A stretch of DNA of 64,000 nt, taken from Oxalobacteraceae bacterium (GTDB lineage: Bacteria; Pseudomonadota; Gammaproteobacteria; Burkholderiales; Burkholderiaceae_D). The first letter of the stretch is position 1. Every line of letters starts with the position of its first letter. A program made the translations under genes and the position numbers. The stretch is taken from NCBI GenBank assembly GCA_027490725.1, contig JAIXXN010000046.1, positions 1 through 64,000 of the forward strand, in the 5' to 3' direction. Below the pieces are notes generated by a model that did no database searches, was not told where the DNA came from, and worked only from the letters and a program-made list of their open reading frames with translations. This document shows, in pieces, positions 7,919 through 17,062 of the stretch.

Positions 7919-8824
7919 TCAGTTGTGGCAGTGTAGTGCAATGCGGGCCGCCGCGTGGTGGCCCAGTGTGGCTTTTTGTTGTAGCGGGATTTCGGCCGGT
8001 AGCGCCGCCCGCATCGCGCCAGCAATCACCGGATGCAGACTGGCCGCCCGGCCGCTCAGCACGATGGGACGCACACCGTAGCGGCGCACCAGCGCCAGCC
8101 CGAGGCGCGCCAGCTCCTGTCCGGCAGCGCTCAGAATGGCGTGCGCTAGCGGATCGGCATCGGCACTGGCGGCGACCGCCAGCGCCAGCTCGCCCAGCGC
8201 GCCGCGTTCCTGCCCGTAGACAAACTGGCGCGATACGGCCCAGTCACTGCCACCGATGCGGGCCAACACGGCTTGCGCCATGGGCGAGGTTTGCCAGCTA
8301 CCGGGGGCTTCATCTTCCTGCCGCCAGATGTGACGCAGTGCCTCACGGGCAATCCAGTAACCGCCGCCACCGTCGTCGAGCAGCACACCGCGTCCACCGG
8401 CACGCTGCAAATTACCATCGGCATCGATCCATGCAGCGATCGAGCCGGTGCCGGCGTACACCAGATAGCCTTCACCGGCCGCAAAACTGTCGAAATAGGC
8501 AATCTCGATATCGCTGCGCAAATGAATGCTGGTGCTCGCTAAGCTTAAGGCTTGCGCCAGCCACTGTGCCGGTTCCGTGGTCACGCCATCAAAACCACTG
8601 AGGCCGGCACACACCGCCAGTGGCTGTCCCTGCGCCAGCACCTGTGCACCGAGTTGCGTCAGTACCGCCTGCACGGCGGCACGTCCCTGCGCACTGGCCA
8701 TCTGGTTGCCCGAACAACCAGCCAGAGCGCCCTCGGCCACGATCTGACCATCACGCTGCGCCAGTGCCCAGCGGGTCTGCGTGCCGCCGGCATCGATACC
8801 CAGTCCCAGCGCATCCATACCCAT
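7919..8824 (-). CDS. BadF/BadG/BcrA/BcrD-family sugar kinase, likely GlcNAc or MurNAc kinase
   Basis: Cytoplasmic ASKHA-fold kinase of about 301 residues. The phosphate motif LGIDAGGTQTRWAL lies at the N-terminus, with GLSGFDG, YAGTGSIAAW, and LLDDGGGGYWIAREALR following, as in NagK/MurK-type amino-sugar kinases. The start at 8824 is chosen since longer forms run into the end of the upstream gene; the ATGs at 8842 and 8818 are also possible. Being between a DigH-like hydrolase and an amidase, it should phosphorylate amino sugars released from the wall. GlcNAc versus MurNAc preference cannot be decided from sequence. Confidence 0.8.
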   Translation of the reverse strand: MGMDALGLGIDAGGTQTRWALAQRDGQIVAEGALAGCSGNQMASAQGRAAVQAVLTQLGAQVLAQGQPLAVCAGLSGFDGVTTEPAQWLAQALSLASTSIHLRSDIEIAYFDSFAAGEGYLVYAGTGSIAAWIDADGNLQRAGGRGVLLDDGGGGYWIAREALRHIWRQEDEAPGSWQTSPMAQAVLARIGGSDWAVSRQFVYGQERGALGELALAVAASADADPLAHAILSAAGQELARLGLALVRRYGVRPIVLSGRAASLHPVIAGAMRAALPAEIPLQQKATLGHHAAARIALHCHN

Positions 8825-8873
8825 GTCCCTGTCGCCGCCCATGCCTAGCCCACCCTTGTGTGTACGAGCGGCC

Positions 8874-10574
8874 TCAGCGCAGCACGCTGACCCGCTCGCT
8901 TTCATTGCCGAGCCGGTCGACCGCGCTCACCACCACCGCTTGCACCGCCCCACCCGCCGCATCATCGGCCAGCAACACGTTGGCGCGCCCAGCCGGCGCC
9001 ACGCTGAAACGCCACTCGTTAGCGTAGCGCGACCAGATGGCGTACTGCGCCACCGGCTTAGCACCCGTGGCCGAGATTTTCAGCGCCAGCCCGTTACCCT
9101 CGCGCCGCATGGCCACCGTCGGTGCCGCTGGCAGCACGCTGCCCAGCCAGGGCGTGGCCGGGGTCAGTGCCGGACTCTGGTAACTCTGGGCTTTCAACTG
9201 TTCGCTAATGCCCTTGCGGTTTTCCATCAGCGCGGCAATGCTGAAGTGCACATGCCCGCCCACGCTGGCACGGCTGCGCGTGACGGCGATCTGCTTGAGA
9301 ATTTCTTCCGGTGCGAAGGCTTTGGCGCTGCGGTCGATACGGCTGGTGTACAGCCCCGGCCAGATATGCCGGGCACGGGTATTCTGTGCCACCCAGTAGT
9401 CGAGCAGCACATCGAACGCCTGCGGCGCCTGCGCCACCGGCCAGTACAACTGCGGCGCCAGATAATCGAGCCAGCCATTGGCCAGCCATGTTTCCGCATC
9501 GGCATACAGCTTGTCATACTGGCTGAAACCGACAATTCCGGCCGGCCGGCGATCCGGACGGCCGATACCGAAGGGGCTGATACCGAAACGCACCCAGCTC
9601 TTCTCGCGGTGAATCCCCTGATACAGCGCTTCGATCAGACGGTTGACGTTCTGGCGTCGCCAGCCCGCGCGGTCCAGCGTGCCGCCATCGAGCAGATAAT
9701 GCTGCCACGAGGGCTGATCGGGGAATTCCAGTTCCTGCTTCTGGCCCACCCCGGCGTCCAGCGCCACCCCTTCCGGCCCGGCAGTATTGCTACCGGCATC
9801 GATCGGATACGGATAGAAGTAATCGTCGATGTGCACGCCATCGATATCGTAGCGGCGCACCACATCGAGCACCACGTCCAGCGTGCGCTGGGCGGCAATG
9901 GCTTCGCCCGGATCCATCCACAGATAGCGACCGTAAGACTTGACCACGCCGGGATGGGTATTGGCGATGTGACTGGCGGCCAGCGCCGATTTGGCCGTGG
10001 CATGGCGGGCGCGGTACGGATTGAACCACGCATGCAGCTCCATGCCGCGCGCATGCGCCTGCTCGATCCAGAATTGCAGCGGGTCCCACGGCGTGGCCGG
10101 GGCGCGGCCTTGCTGGCCGGTGAGGAATTCCGACCACGGCTCCAGCGCCGACGGATAGATTGCATCGGCACTGGGACGCACTTGCAGCACGATGGCATTC
10201 AGGCCCAGCGCCAGCGAACGGTCGAGAATAGCCAGCGCTTCGGCCTGCTGTTTTGCCATACCGAGATTGCTGCGGCTAGGCCAGTCGATATTGGCGACCG
10301 TGGACACCCAGGCGGCACGGAATTCGCGCGGCGCGGCAGGCGGCTGGCTAGCATCGGCAGGCGCTGCGGTGGTCGCGCCCGGCTGTGGCTGCGGCGTCGC
10401 CGCAGGGGGCACACCGGCTGGCGGTTGCGGCTGAGCTTGCGGCCCCGACGCCACACCCGATCCGGCTGACGGCAGCACCGGCGTACTGGAACACCCGTCC
10501 AGCAACAACGCTACCGCCGCAGCGACACCAGCAGACAAGGTCTGCCGCTTTTTCACATTAAACACCACAGCCAT
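8874..10574 (-). CDS. GHL10-family glycosyl hydrolase lipoprotein, DigH (YddW)-like
   Basis: Lipoprotein of 566 residues with lipobox LLLDGC near residue 28, then a low-complexity Pro/Gln/Ala linker (residues about 35-80) and a GHL10 (DUF187) TIM-barrel. Signatures include EFRAAWVSTVANIDWPS, AWFNPYRA, DGVHIDDYFYPYP, RFGISPFGIGRP and DYLAPQLYWPV. E. coli DigH cleaves denuded glycan strands left at the division site after amidases have removed peptides. A C-terminal fibronectin-like segment (VVVSAVDRLGNES) follows the barrel. The neighbours are an AmpG-like permease and an amino-sugar kinase, so released glycan pieces would plausibly be salvaged. Confidence 0.85.
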   Translation of the reverse strand: MAVVFNVKKRQTLSAGVAAAVALLLDGCSSTPVLPSAGSGVASGPQAQPQPPAGVPPAATPQPQPGATTAAPADASQPPAAPREFRAAWVSTVANIDWPSRSNLGMAKQQAEALAILDRSLALGLNAIVLQVRPSADAIYPSALEPWSEFLTGQQGRAPATPWDPLQFWIEQAHARGMELHAWFNPYRARHATAKSALAASHIANTHPGVVKSYGRYLWMDPGEAIAAQRTLDVVLDVVRRYDIDGVHIDDYFYPYPIDAGSNTAGPEGVALDAGVGQKQELEFPDQPSWQHYLLDGGTLDRAGWRRQNVNRLIEALYQGIHREKSWVRFGISPFGIGRPDRRPAGIVGFSQYDKLYADAETWLANGWLDYLAPQLYWPVAQAPQAFDVLLDYWVAQNTRARHIWPGLYTSRIDRSAKAFAPEEILKQIAVTRSRASVGGHVHFSIAALMENRKGISEQLKAQSYQSPALTPATPWLGSVLPAAPTVAMRREGNGLALKISATGAKPVAQYAIWSRYANEWRFSVAPAGRANVLLADDAAGGAVQAVVVSAVDRLGNESERVSVLR

Positions 10575-10625
10575 TCCCCGAATCGTATAAGCCCCCGTAT
10601 TGTAGCGGAAGCGCGCACCAGCGAT

Positions 10626-11876
10626 TTACAGGGAACGCCGCACCAGCAAGGTCATGCCGAAAGCTGGCAGCGTGGCAATGCAGGCCCACAGGAAGAATAA
10701 GGGATAGCCGAGTTGCTGTTGCAGCCAGCCCGCCACCATGCCGGGCAACATCATCCCGAGCGCCATGAAACCGGTGCACAGCGCGTAGTGGGCAGTCTTA
10801 TGCGCGCCATCGGCCACCGTCACCATATACAGCATGAAGGCGGCAAAACCAAAGCCATAGCCGAACTGCTCTACCGCCAGCGCGGCAGCAATCAGTACGG
10901 TATCGCTGGGCTGGGCCACGGCCAGATACACAAACACCAGATCCGGCACATGCATGATGCACACCATCGGCCACAGGCTGCGCTTGAGGCCGAAGCGGGC
11001 AATCACCAGCCCTCCGGCAATGCCGCCCAGCACTAGCGCGGCCACCCCCACCGTGCCATACACAATCCCCACACTGGCCGTGCTCAGTCCCAGCCCGCCC
11101 TGGGCACGCGCATCGAGCAGAAAGGGTGCTGCCATTTTCAGCAACTGCGCTTCACCGAGCCGGTACAGCAGCAGAAAGCCCAGCGTGACGCCGATACCGG
11201 GTTTGCGGAAGAAGCTGCGGAAGGTTTCGACAAAATCACTCCACAGATTGTCCGCGGCGCGCACGGCAAGGTCCGTGACCGGACGCGGCAACATCCACTG
11301 GTGATAGGCGCCCAGCAGCAATAACAGCAGCGCCAGCAAACCGAACACAAGGGCCCATGCGCTGGCCGCATCGCCGTGGCGCTCGATCAGCATGCCGGCC
11401 AGATACACCAGCCCGCCCTGACCGGAAATCATGCCCAGCTTGTAGAACGCGCTGCGCACGCCGACAAACGCGGCCTGTTGCGCGCGTTCCGGTAAGCCCA
11501 GCATGTAAAAACCGTCGGAAGCGATATCGTGGGTAGCCGAGCTGAACGCCAGCAGCCACAGCAATACCAGACTGATACGGAAGAAATCGGGCAGATGCAG
11601 GCTCAGTGCCACACTGGCCAGCGCCACGGCAGACAGCCATTGCAGGCCGACGATCCAGCGCCGCTTGGTGCCGAACAATTCCACCAGCGGCGACCAGAGC
11701 GGCTTGATGACCCACGGTAGATATAGCCACGCCGTATAAAACGCCAGTTCGGCATTCGACACGCCGAGGTTTTTATACATCACCGTGGCCAGCATCATCA
11801 CGGCAACATAGGGCACCGCCTGACTAAAGGAAATACTGGGCACCCAGCCCCAGGCGTTACGCTGTACTGCACTCAA
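10626..11876 (-). CDS. AmpG-like major facilitator permease
   Basis: Twelve-helix MFS protein of 416 residues. The opening FSQAVPYVAVMMLATVMYKNLGVSN, and the motif WVIKPLWSPLVELFGTKRRWIV after helix 2, resemble AmpG permeases, which import GlcNAc-anhydroMurNAc (peptides) from the periplasm. Its position at the head of an operon of peptidoglycan hydrolases and a sugar kinase supports a muropeptide or amino-sugar cargo. Its start overlaps the preceding small gene by 4 bases. Exact substrate is inference; a second, canonical ampG elsewhere would not be surprising. Confidence 0.82.
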   Translation of the reverse strand: MSAVQRNAWGWVPSISFSQAVPYVAVMMLATVMYKNLGVSNAELAFYTAWLYLPWVIKPLWSPLVELFGTKRRWIVGLQWLSAVALASVALSLHLPDFFRISLVLLWLLAFSSATHDIASDGFYMLGLPERAQQAAFVGVRSAFYKLGMISGQGGLVYLAGMLIERHGDAASAWALVFGLLALLLLLLGAYHQWMLPRPVTDLAVRAADNLWSDFVETFRSFFRKPGIGVTLGFLLLYRLGEAQLLKMAAPFLLDARAQGGLGLSTASVGIVYGTVGVAALVLGGIAGGLVIARFGLKRSLWPMVCIMHVPDLVFVYLAVAQPSDTVLIAAALAVEQFGYGFGFAAFMLYMVTVADGAHKTAHYALCTGFMALGMMLPGMVAGWLQQQLGYPLFFLWACIATLPAFGMTLLVRRSL

Positions 11877-12262
11877 TCGTCTAGTCCTTTGCCTTCGAGG
11901 ATGCGGGGAATGCAGTTCTGCACGCGCGCAGTGCGCGTGGCCGACTGCTTGGCTTTGCTGAAGTGTAACAGGTAGGCGCGCTGGCGCCCCGGCGTGAGCG
12001 CATGGAAAGCGGCCTGCAGCTCAGGCTGTTGCGCCAGCAAACCATCGGCATCGTCGAGCAGGGCACCCTTGAACAATAACAGCGCGCAGTACTGCTTAAA
12101 GCCGTGCATCAGCACGATGTTGGCGCCCTCCTGCATATAGCAGGGCCAGCCCCACTTGTAGCCTTCCTCCAGTCCGCACTCGAGCAACAGGCTGCGTAGC
12201 TGGGAAAATTCCTGCTGCCAGGGCTGGGTTTTAGCAAAAAAGGCGGTGATCCGGTCTGACAT
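11873..12262 (-). CDS. YdeI/DUF1801-type small protein
   Basis: Cytoplasmic protein of 129 residues with a DUF1801-like core (EGYKWGWPCYMQEGANIVLMHGFKQYCALLLFKGALL) and a YdeI/OmpD-associated tail (LTPGRQRAYLLHFSKAKQSATRTARVQNCIPRILEGKG). It is shorter than the usual 190 or so residues of the YdeI family because the segment between the two parts is compact. It is the first gene of the leftward operon and overlaps the permease start by 4 bases (ATGA). Function is unknown; a role in wall salvage is suggested only by co-transcription. Confidence 0.75.
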   Translation of the reverse strand: MSDRITAFFAKTQPWQQEFSQLRSLLLECGLEEGYKWGWPCYMQEGANIVLMHGFKQYCALLLFKGALLDDADGLLAQQPELQAAFHALTPGRQRAYLLHFSKAKQSATRTARVQNCIPRILEGKGLDD

Positions 12263-12451
12263 AGCTAGCTCCCGCGCACAATAGTCGCGCCTATTGTGCC
12301 ACTATCGCTGTGGCACGACGCCTTGGTGGCTGCGCTAGCGGGTATGCTTCCGGGAACCTCCCGCTTCCGCGCAGAATTGCACCCCAGGCAGCTTCTTTAT
12401 TCACCTTCGGCGGTTCTCGGTTTTCAGCGTCGATCACTTTAACGGGATCTT

Positions 12452-13099
12452 ATGAACGGCCCTAGCCCAGTAGACCAACACCCTATGGCGGGTTTTCCGC
12501 AGGTATGCTTTATCAAAAACACGTTGACGAATCCGAATATCATCGTCGGGGACTACACCTACTACGATGATCCGGAAAATTCTGCAGACTTTGAACGCAA
12601 TGTTCTTTACCACTTCCCGTTCATAGGCGATCGCCTCGTCATCGGCAAATTCTGCGCGATCGCACGCGGCGTAAAATTTATCATGAACGGTGCCAACCAC
12701 AAGACTTCCGGCATTTCCACTTATCCATTCTATATTTTTGGAAACGGTTGGGAAAAGGCCGCGCCCCAACCGGGAGACCTGCCATTCAAAGGCGATACCG
12801 TCATCGGAAACGACGTCTGGATCGGCTATGACTGCCTGATTATGCCCGGCGTGAAAATCGGTAATGGCGCTATCATTTCCTCGCGTTCTGTGGTCGTCAA
12901 CGATGTGCCTGCCTACGCCGTCGTAGGCGGCAATCCGGCCAAAATCATCAAGGAACGCTTTTCACAAGAAGATATAGCGACGCTTGAATCGATCGCCTGG
13001 TGGGACTGGTCGAAGGAAGACATTACCAGGAATATCGCCACGATAGTATCCGCGGATATCGCAGCCCTGAAAGCGTGCGCCGCACACTTTCAGGATTAA
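12452..13099 (+). CDS. Vat-type xenobiotic acetyltransferase (streptogramin A acetyltransferase family)
   Basis: Left-handed beta-helix (hexapeptide-repeat) acetyltransferase of 215 residues. It aligns well by eye with Vat(D): FIKN...VGDYTYYDD, LYHFPF..DRLVIGKFCAIARGVKFIMNGANH (with the conserved catalytic His of NGANH), STYPF..FGNGWE, KGDTVIGNDVWIG, and the C-terminal AYAVVGGNPAKIIKERF followed by WWDW. Vat enzymes acetylate streptogramin A antibiotics; chromosomal homologues in environmental bacteria often have unknown natural substrates, so resistance is not claimed. It stands alone, with 189 bases upstream and 243 downstream free of other genes. Confidence 0.85.
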   Translation: MNGPSPVDQHPMAGFPQVCFIKNTLTNPNIIVGDYTYYDDPENSADFERNVLYHFPFIGDRLVIGKFCAIARGVKFIMNGANHKTSGISTYPFYIFGNGWEKAAPQPGDLPFKGDTVIGNDVWIGYDCLIMPGVKIGNGAIISSRSVVVNDVPAYAVVGGNPAKIIKERFSQEDIATLESIAWWDWSKEDITRNIATIVSADIAALKACAAHFQD

Positions 13100-13342
13100 C
13101 AGTACATGGCACAACTCGGCACAATTCCGCCTTCGCACTGAGGTCGGCGGGCTCAATCTAGCGCTACGATACAATTTTCGCTCCGAGCAAACCAGCTGGC
13201 AGTTTCCATCGGCCTCACCCGGTAGCGCATGAGAGACTGAGGGAAGAACGAAGGGAAATCAGGCTTGCTGCCGGCAGCGAACCTTGCGGTTGTAGCCCAG
13301 ACAAAACTATCACTCACGATTCAATGCCAAGGAGTCTCATCC

Positions 13343-13804
13343 ATGCCGGTCTTTACCCCTGATCAACTCATCGCCGAGTTCAACCAGGTCGAGGGTTGCA
13401 CTGAACCCAATCAAACGCTATGGCTCACGGAAGCGGGCGGCCTGTCGCAGTTTGGCGCGCAGATTGAAGTCCTGCAGCCGGGCTGCATTTCGTCACTCAA
13501 ACACTGGCATAGCGCCGAAGACGAATTGGTGTATGTACTGGCGGGAGAGATCACCGTCGTTGAAGGTCTAACCGAGACGCTCTTACAAGCGGGTAGCGTG
13601 GCCACCTTCAAGGCCGGGGTCCCGCTGGGTCATTATCTGGAGAACCGCAGTTCGGCACCGACCCGCTGTCTGGTGGTTGGCACCCGGGCCGCCGTCGATC
13701 GCATCAGCTACCCCGATCACGCCAGGGTATGTCTGCGCGATCGCGCGTTGCCAGACGATCTCTGGACGGATCTGGCCGGGCAGCCTGCATCCAGACCCTA
13801 TTAA
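13343..13804 (+). CDS. Cupin-domain protein
   Basis: Small beta-barrel protein of 153 residues with cupin motif 1 at [24 protein letters not shown] (metal-binding His, His, Glu) and motif 2 at [27 protein letters not shown]. The ATG at 13343 is favoured because AAGGAG lies eight bases upstream. Similar cupins are often annotated as transcriptional or sugar-related; no specific activity can be read. It converges on piuC with a 4-base overlap of coding ends. Confidence 0.82.
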   Translation: MPVFTPDQLIAEFNQVEGCTEPNQTLWLTEAGGLSQFGAQIEVLQPGCISSLKHWHSAEDELVYVLAGEITVVEGLTETLLQAGSVATFKAGVPLGHYLENRSSAPTRCLVVGTRAAVDRISYPDHARVCLRDRALPDDLWTDLAGQPASRPY

Positions 13805-14481
13805 ACCTCGCTCCACTGGCGCAGCAGATTGTGATAATGGGCGGTCAGGCTGAGCAGTTCCGTGCAGTCACCAAGCTGCGCCCGCAGGCTCTGGATGGTC
13901 TGGTCTAATTCCAGCAACATGCTGCGCCGCATATCATCGCGCACCATGCTCTGGGTCCAGAAAAAGGAACAGATGCGCGCGCCGCGCGTCACCGCTGCCA
14001 CCCGGTGAATGCTGGTCGAAGGATAGACAATCAGATCGCCAGCCGGCAGTTTGACTTCATGCTCGCCATAGGCATCGACCACCGTCAGTTCACCACCTTC
14101 GTATTCCTCGGGATCGCTGAGGAACAGGGTGGACGAGACATCGGTGCGCAGCCACTGGCCGCTGGCGGCCACACGCCGCATCGCGCCATCGACATGATTG
14201 CCATACTGTTCGCCACCAGCGTAGCAATTGAACAGCGGCGGGCAAGTGCGCAGCGGCAGTGCCGCAGCAAAGAACAGCGGACTGCTGGCCAGCGCCGCCA
14301 GTACCGTGGCACCGAGCTCCTGCGCCATTGGCGAGCCTTCCGCCAGCTGGCGATTCTGCTTGACCTGCGCGCCCTGTGCGCCCACCGTCTTGCGCCCGTC
14401 CACCCAGTCCGAGGCGTCCAGCTGACGGCGCATGGCGGCCACCTGTTCCCGACTTAGCACGCCCGGTATGTGCAACATCAT
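13801..14481 (-). CDS. piuC: Fe(II)/2-oxoglutarate PKHD-type hydroxylase PiuC
   Basis: Dioxygenase of 226 residues of the PiuC/YbiX family. The PKHD signature is visible: YGNHVDGAM (His, Asp), [44 protein letters not shown] (distal His and 2-oxoglutarate-binding Arg). It follows the fiu receptor gene by 71 bases in the same direction, the standard fiu-piuC arrangement in Gram-negative iron regulons. Its exact substrate in siderophore use is not known. Expression is likely from the Fur-controlled promoter ahead of fiu. Confidence 0.92.
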   Translation of the reverse strand: MMLHIPGVLSREQVAAMRRQLDASDWVDGRKTVGAQGAQVKQNRQLAEGSPMAQELGATVLAALASSPLFFAAALPLRTCPPLFNCYAGGEQYGNHVDGAMRRVAASGQWLRTDVSSTLFLSDPEEYEGGELTVVDAYGEHEVKLPAGDLIVYPSTSIHRVAAVTRGARICSFFWTQSMVRDDMRRSMLLELDQTIQSLRAQLGDCTELLSLTAHYHNLLRQWSEV

Positions 14482-14503
14482 ACTTTCACTCCCTTAGAAG
14501 AAC

Positions 14504-14526
14504 GGCATTCCGGACTCCGGAACGCC
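14504..14526 (-). repeat. Stem-loop between fiu and piuC
   Basis: GGC-a-TTCCGG-act-CCGGAA-c-GCC forms a 9-pair hairpin in the fiu-piuC gap. Leftward it is followed by GTTCTTCTAA, a weak U-rich tract, so it may reduce piuC transcription or protect the fiu end. Confidence 0.45.
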
Positions 14527-14552
14527 GCATAGCTCACACTCAACGCAGCAAA

Positions 14553-16925
14553 CTAGAAGCTCAGATTGGCCGTCAGACTGGCCGAGCGCGGTGCGCCCGG
14601 CGTGTAGCGATAGCCCGATTTGTTAATCGCCGCTACGTACTGTTTATCCGCCAGATTGTAGAGATTCAGACGCAGGTTGATGTGCTTGCTCAGCGCATAC
14701 GAGGCCATCGCATCGTAGACCCAGTAGGCATCCGCATAAGCGGGCGTACCGACGGCGCCATCGGTGCCGCGCAGCAGTTTGTCGACAAAACGTGCGCCGC
14801 CACCGATCTGCAGGCCCATCGGCAGGGTGTAGGACGTCCATGCCGTGAGCGCCTGCTTGGGCGTGTAGCTGAGGCGGTTCTCGCCACTATTCGTGACAAT
14901 ACGACCGGACACCACTTCCGAGGCCATGCGGGTATAGCCTGCGCTGATCAGCCAGTTGCGCATCAGTTCCCCCGTCACCCCCAGTTCGATGCCCTGTACG
15001 CGCTTTTTACCGCTCTGGTAGTACACGGCGGTATTGGTCGGATCGACTTCCAGCTCGTTACGCACGTCGGTGCGATACACGGCCGCCGACAGAGTCAGCT
15101 TCTGCTTGAGCAGATCCCACTTGCTACCTGCCTCATAGGTGGTGCTCACTTGCGGATCGTAGTTCGGATTGCTGGCACTGCTCGCAGCGTTACTCAGGGT
15201 GAAGGTATTGCCGCCCGGTGGCGCTTTGGAAGTCGCGGCCAGCACATACACGCTACTGTTGTCAGTCGGTTTATACAGCGCCGACAGTTTGCCGTTGACC
15301 AGCGTGTCGCTGCCATTTATCGCCGTGGCCAGCAAAGTCCCGACCGGGATGGTTTGCGGCGTGGCCGTGCCCTGTACCGCCACCCCGTTGTAGCTGGTGG
15401 TGTAATGATCGAGGCGCAGACCGGCATTGAAAATCCAGCGCTCACCCAGCTTGGCCGTATCGAACAGATACACGGCCTGGGTATTGGTGCTGCCATCGCC
15501 ACGGGCGCCGTTACGCACCATATTCACCTGCGCCTTGCTGATCGGCGTGGCCGGATTCGGATGGTAGATGCTGGTCGGTGGCAGGCCAATCACCGAACCA
15601 TTCACGGACACCGCACCATTCACGTTGGTGTAGTTAGTCTGCTTTTCATTGCTCAATTCCAGCCCGGCCACCAGCGCGTGTTTCAGCAGGCCATCTTCAA
15701 GATTGAAGCTGAGGGTACTCTGATTGGTCAGGATTTCATTCAGCTGATCCTTGTAGGTCAGGTTGGTACGCGCCATCATCCACGTCGACGGATCGGAACC
15801 AGCCACATTGCTCGCCAGATTGGCGCCGCTCGACATGAAGGAGGTCAGCAGGTAATCCTGCTTGGTACGGCCATAGCGGGTGGTATTCTGCAAGCGCGCA
15901 CCGCCGGCGAAATCATGTTCGATGCGGGTGGTCAGCATGTCGGCGCGCACCGCATCGAAGTCCAGCGAAGAACCGTAGAAGTTGGAGGGATCGACCGGCT
16001 TGGCACCGGCCATAAAGTCGAAGCGCTGGGCTGGTCTGGTGGCCGTGGCAGCGATCGGTGCCGGCGGTGTCCAGCCCGGCAGGCCGATGGTCAGCACACC
16101 GCCATCGGGAATATTGTTCTGCTGTACGTGCAAATAATTCAGATACACGCGGGTGCTACCGTTCAGTCCAAAGGCCAGCGATGGTGCCACTGCCCAGCGC
16201 TTGTTGCGCACCACATCGCGGGCCGGGTTGCCGCTGTCCTGTTCGAGCAGATTGAGGCGGAACGCCGTGCCGTTCTCGGCATTGAGCACGCGGTTCAGAT
16301 CGGCCGTAGCGCGGCGCTGCTGGCCGCTGCCAGCCGTCAGCGCAACACTGGCGGCGTTTTCCAGCGTAGGCTGTTTGCTGACCAGATTCACCGAGCCGGT
16401 CGGCGTGCTACGTCCGTTATCAGTGCCGGCCGGGCCTTTCAGCACGTCGATCTGTTCGATATTGAAGGTGTCACGCGAAATCGAGCCGACGTCGCGTACC
16501 CCGTCCACATAAATGCTGCCGGAAGCATCGAAGCCGCGCATATAGATGGCGTCACCGGTGGTGGTACTGCCGTTCTCGCCGAGGAAGAAGGCGCCCACAC
16601 CGGGGGTGTTGCGCAGCGCCTCGGTCAGGGTGACGGCGCCTTGCTGTTCGACCAGTTCGCGCTTGATGACGGTCAGCGTCTGCGCCGTGTCGACCAGTTT
16701 TTCCGTGTACTTGGGCGAGCTGGCTTTATCGGCCTTGAAATCGTTGATGGCGTCGCCCAGCACCTTGACCTCGCCCAGCGTCTGCTGGACCGGCTGGCTG
16801 GTTTCCGCCGCCTGCACTGCCATACTGGCAGGCAGCAACATGACGGCCAGTGCCGCCCCGATTTGCTGATTAAAACCCTGATTACAACGCGCTGCCGCGT
16901 GCTTACGACTCTTGATCATAGCCAT
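14553..16925 (-). CDS. fiu: TonB-dependent catecholate siderophore receptor Fiu
   Basis: Outer-membrane receptor of 790 residues. A signal peptide ends at SMAVQAAE, a plug domain follows (TVIKRELVEQQGAVTLTEAL, RNTPGVGAFFLGENG, YMRGFDASGSIYVDGVRDVG, IDVLKGPAG), and then a 22-strand-type barrel that ends in a terminal aromatic (LTANLSF). The plug sequence is close to Fiu, which takes up iron-catecholates with energy from TonB. A Fur box overlaps its promoter and piuC follows. A typical TonB box is not obvious; VKVLG near residue 55 may serve. Confidence 0.92.
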   Translation of the reverse strand: MAMIKSRKHAAARCNQGFNQQIGAALAVMLLPASMAVQAAETSQPVQQTLGEVKVLGDAINDFKADKASSPKYTEKLVDTAQTLTVIKRELVEQQGAVTLTEALRNTPGVGAFFLGENGSTTTGDAIYMRGFDASGSIYVDGVRDVGSISRDTFNIEQIDVLKGPAGTDNGRSTPTGSVNLVSKQPTLENAASVALTAGSGQQRRATADLNRVLNAENGTAFRLNLLEQDSGNPARDVVRNKRWAVAPSLAFGLNGSTRVYLNYLHVQQNNIPDGGVLTIGLPGWTPPAPIAATATRPAQRFDFMAGAKPVDPSNFYGSSLDFDAVRADMLTTRIEHDFAGGARLQNTTRYGRTKQDYLLTSFMSSGANLASNVAGSDPSTWMMARTNLTYKDQLNEILTNQSTLSFNLEDGLLKHALVAGLELSNEKQTNYTNVNGAVSVNGSVIGLPPTSIYHPNPATPISKAQVNMVRNGARGDGSTNTQAVYLFDTAKLGERWIFNAGLRLDHYTTSYNGVAVQGTATPQTIPVGTLLATAINGSDTLVNGKLSALYKPTDNSSVYVLAATSKAPPGGNTFTLSNAASSASNPNYDPQVSTTYEAGSKWDLLKQKLTLSAAVYRTDVRNELEVDPTNTAVYYQSGKKRVQGIELGVTGELMRNWLISAGYTRMASEVVSGRIVTNSGENRLSYTPKQALTAWTSYTLPMGLQIGGGARFVDKLLRGTDGAVGTPAYADAYWVYDAMASYALSKHINLRLNLYNLADKQYVAAINKSGYRYTPGAPRSASLTANLSF

Positions 16926-17016
16926 CCTTCATCCGTGATAGTGGGTGGTCGGCTGGCTGCGCTAGGATCGTTGCGGAACGGCGTCTGGCTGGCGGTGTAG
17001 TACTTGGTATCGCCAG

Positions 17017-17045
17017 ATTCTAGCAAGAAGCGCAATAAATGTAAA
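17017..17045 (-). promoter_or_regulatory. Sigma-70 promoter of fiu
   Basis: Reverse strand -35 TTTACA (17045-17040), 17-base spacer, -10 TAGAAT (17022-17017). About 90 bases separate it from the fiu start codon. Confidence 0.7.
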
Positions 17046-17062
17046 TGAGAATTATTCTCAAT
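17044..17062. promoter_or_regulatory. Fur box
   Basis: A perfect 7-1-7 dyad TGAGAAT-T-ATTCTCA centred at 17053 matches the Fur consensus and overlaps the -35 box of the fiu promoter. It also covers the stop codon of the histidine kinase gene (17060-17058). Confidence 0.88.

Noticed and set aside
8781..10469. 562-codon rightward frame
   Set aside because: Exact antisense of the digH-like gene, which has a lipobox and conserved motifs.
14376..17000. 874-codon rightward frame
   Set aside because: Antisense of fiu; long only because of GC-rich codon use.
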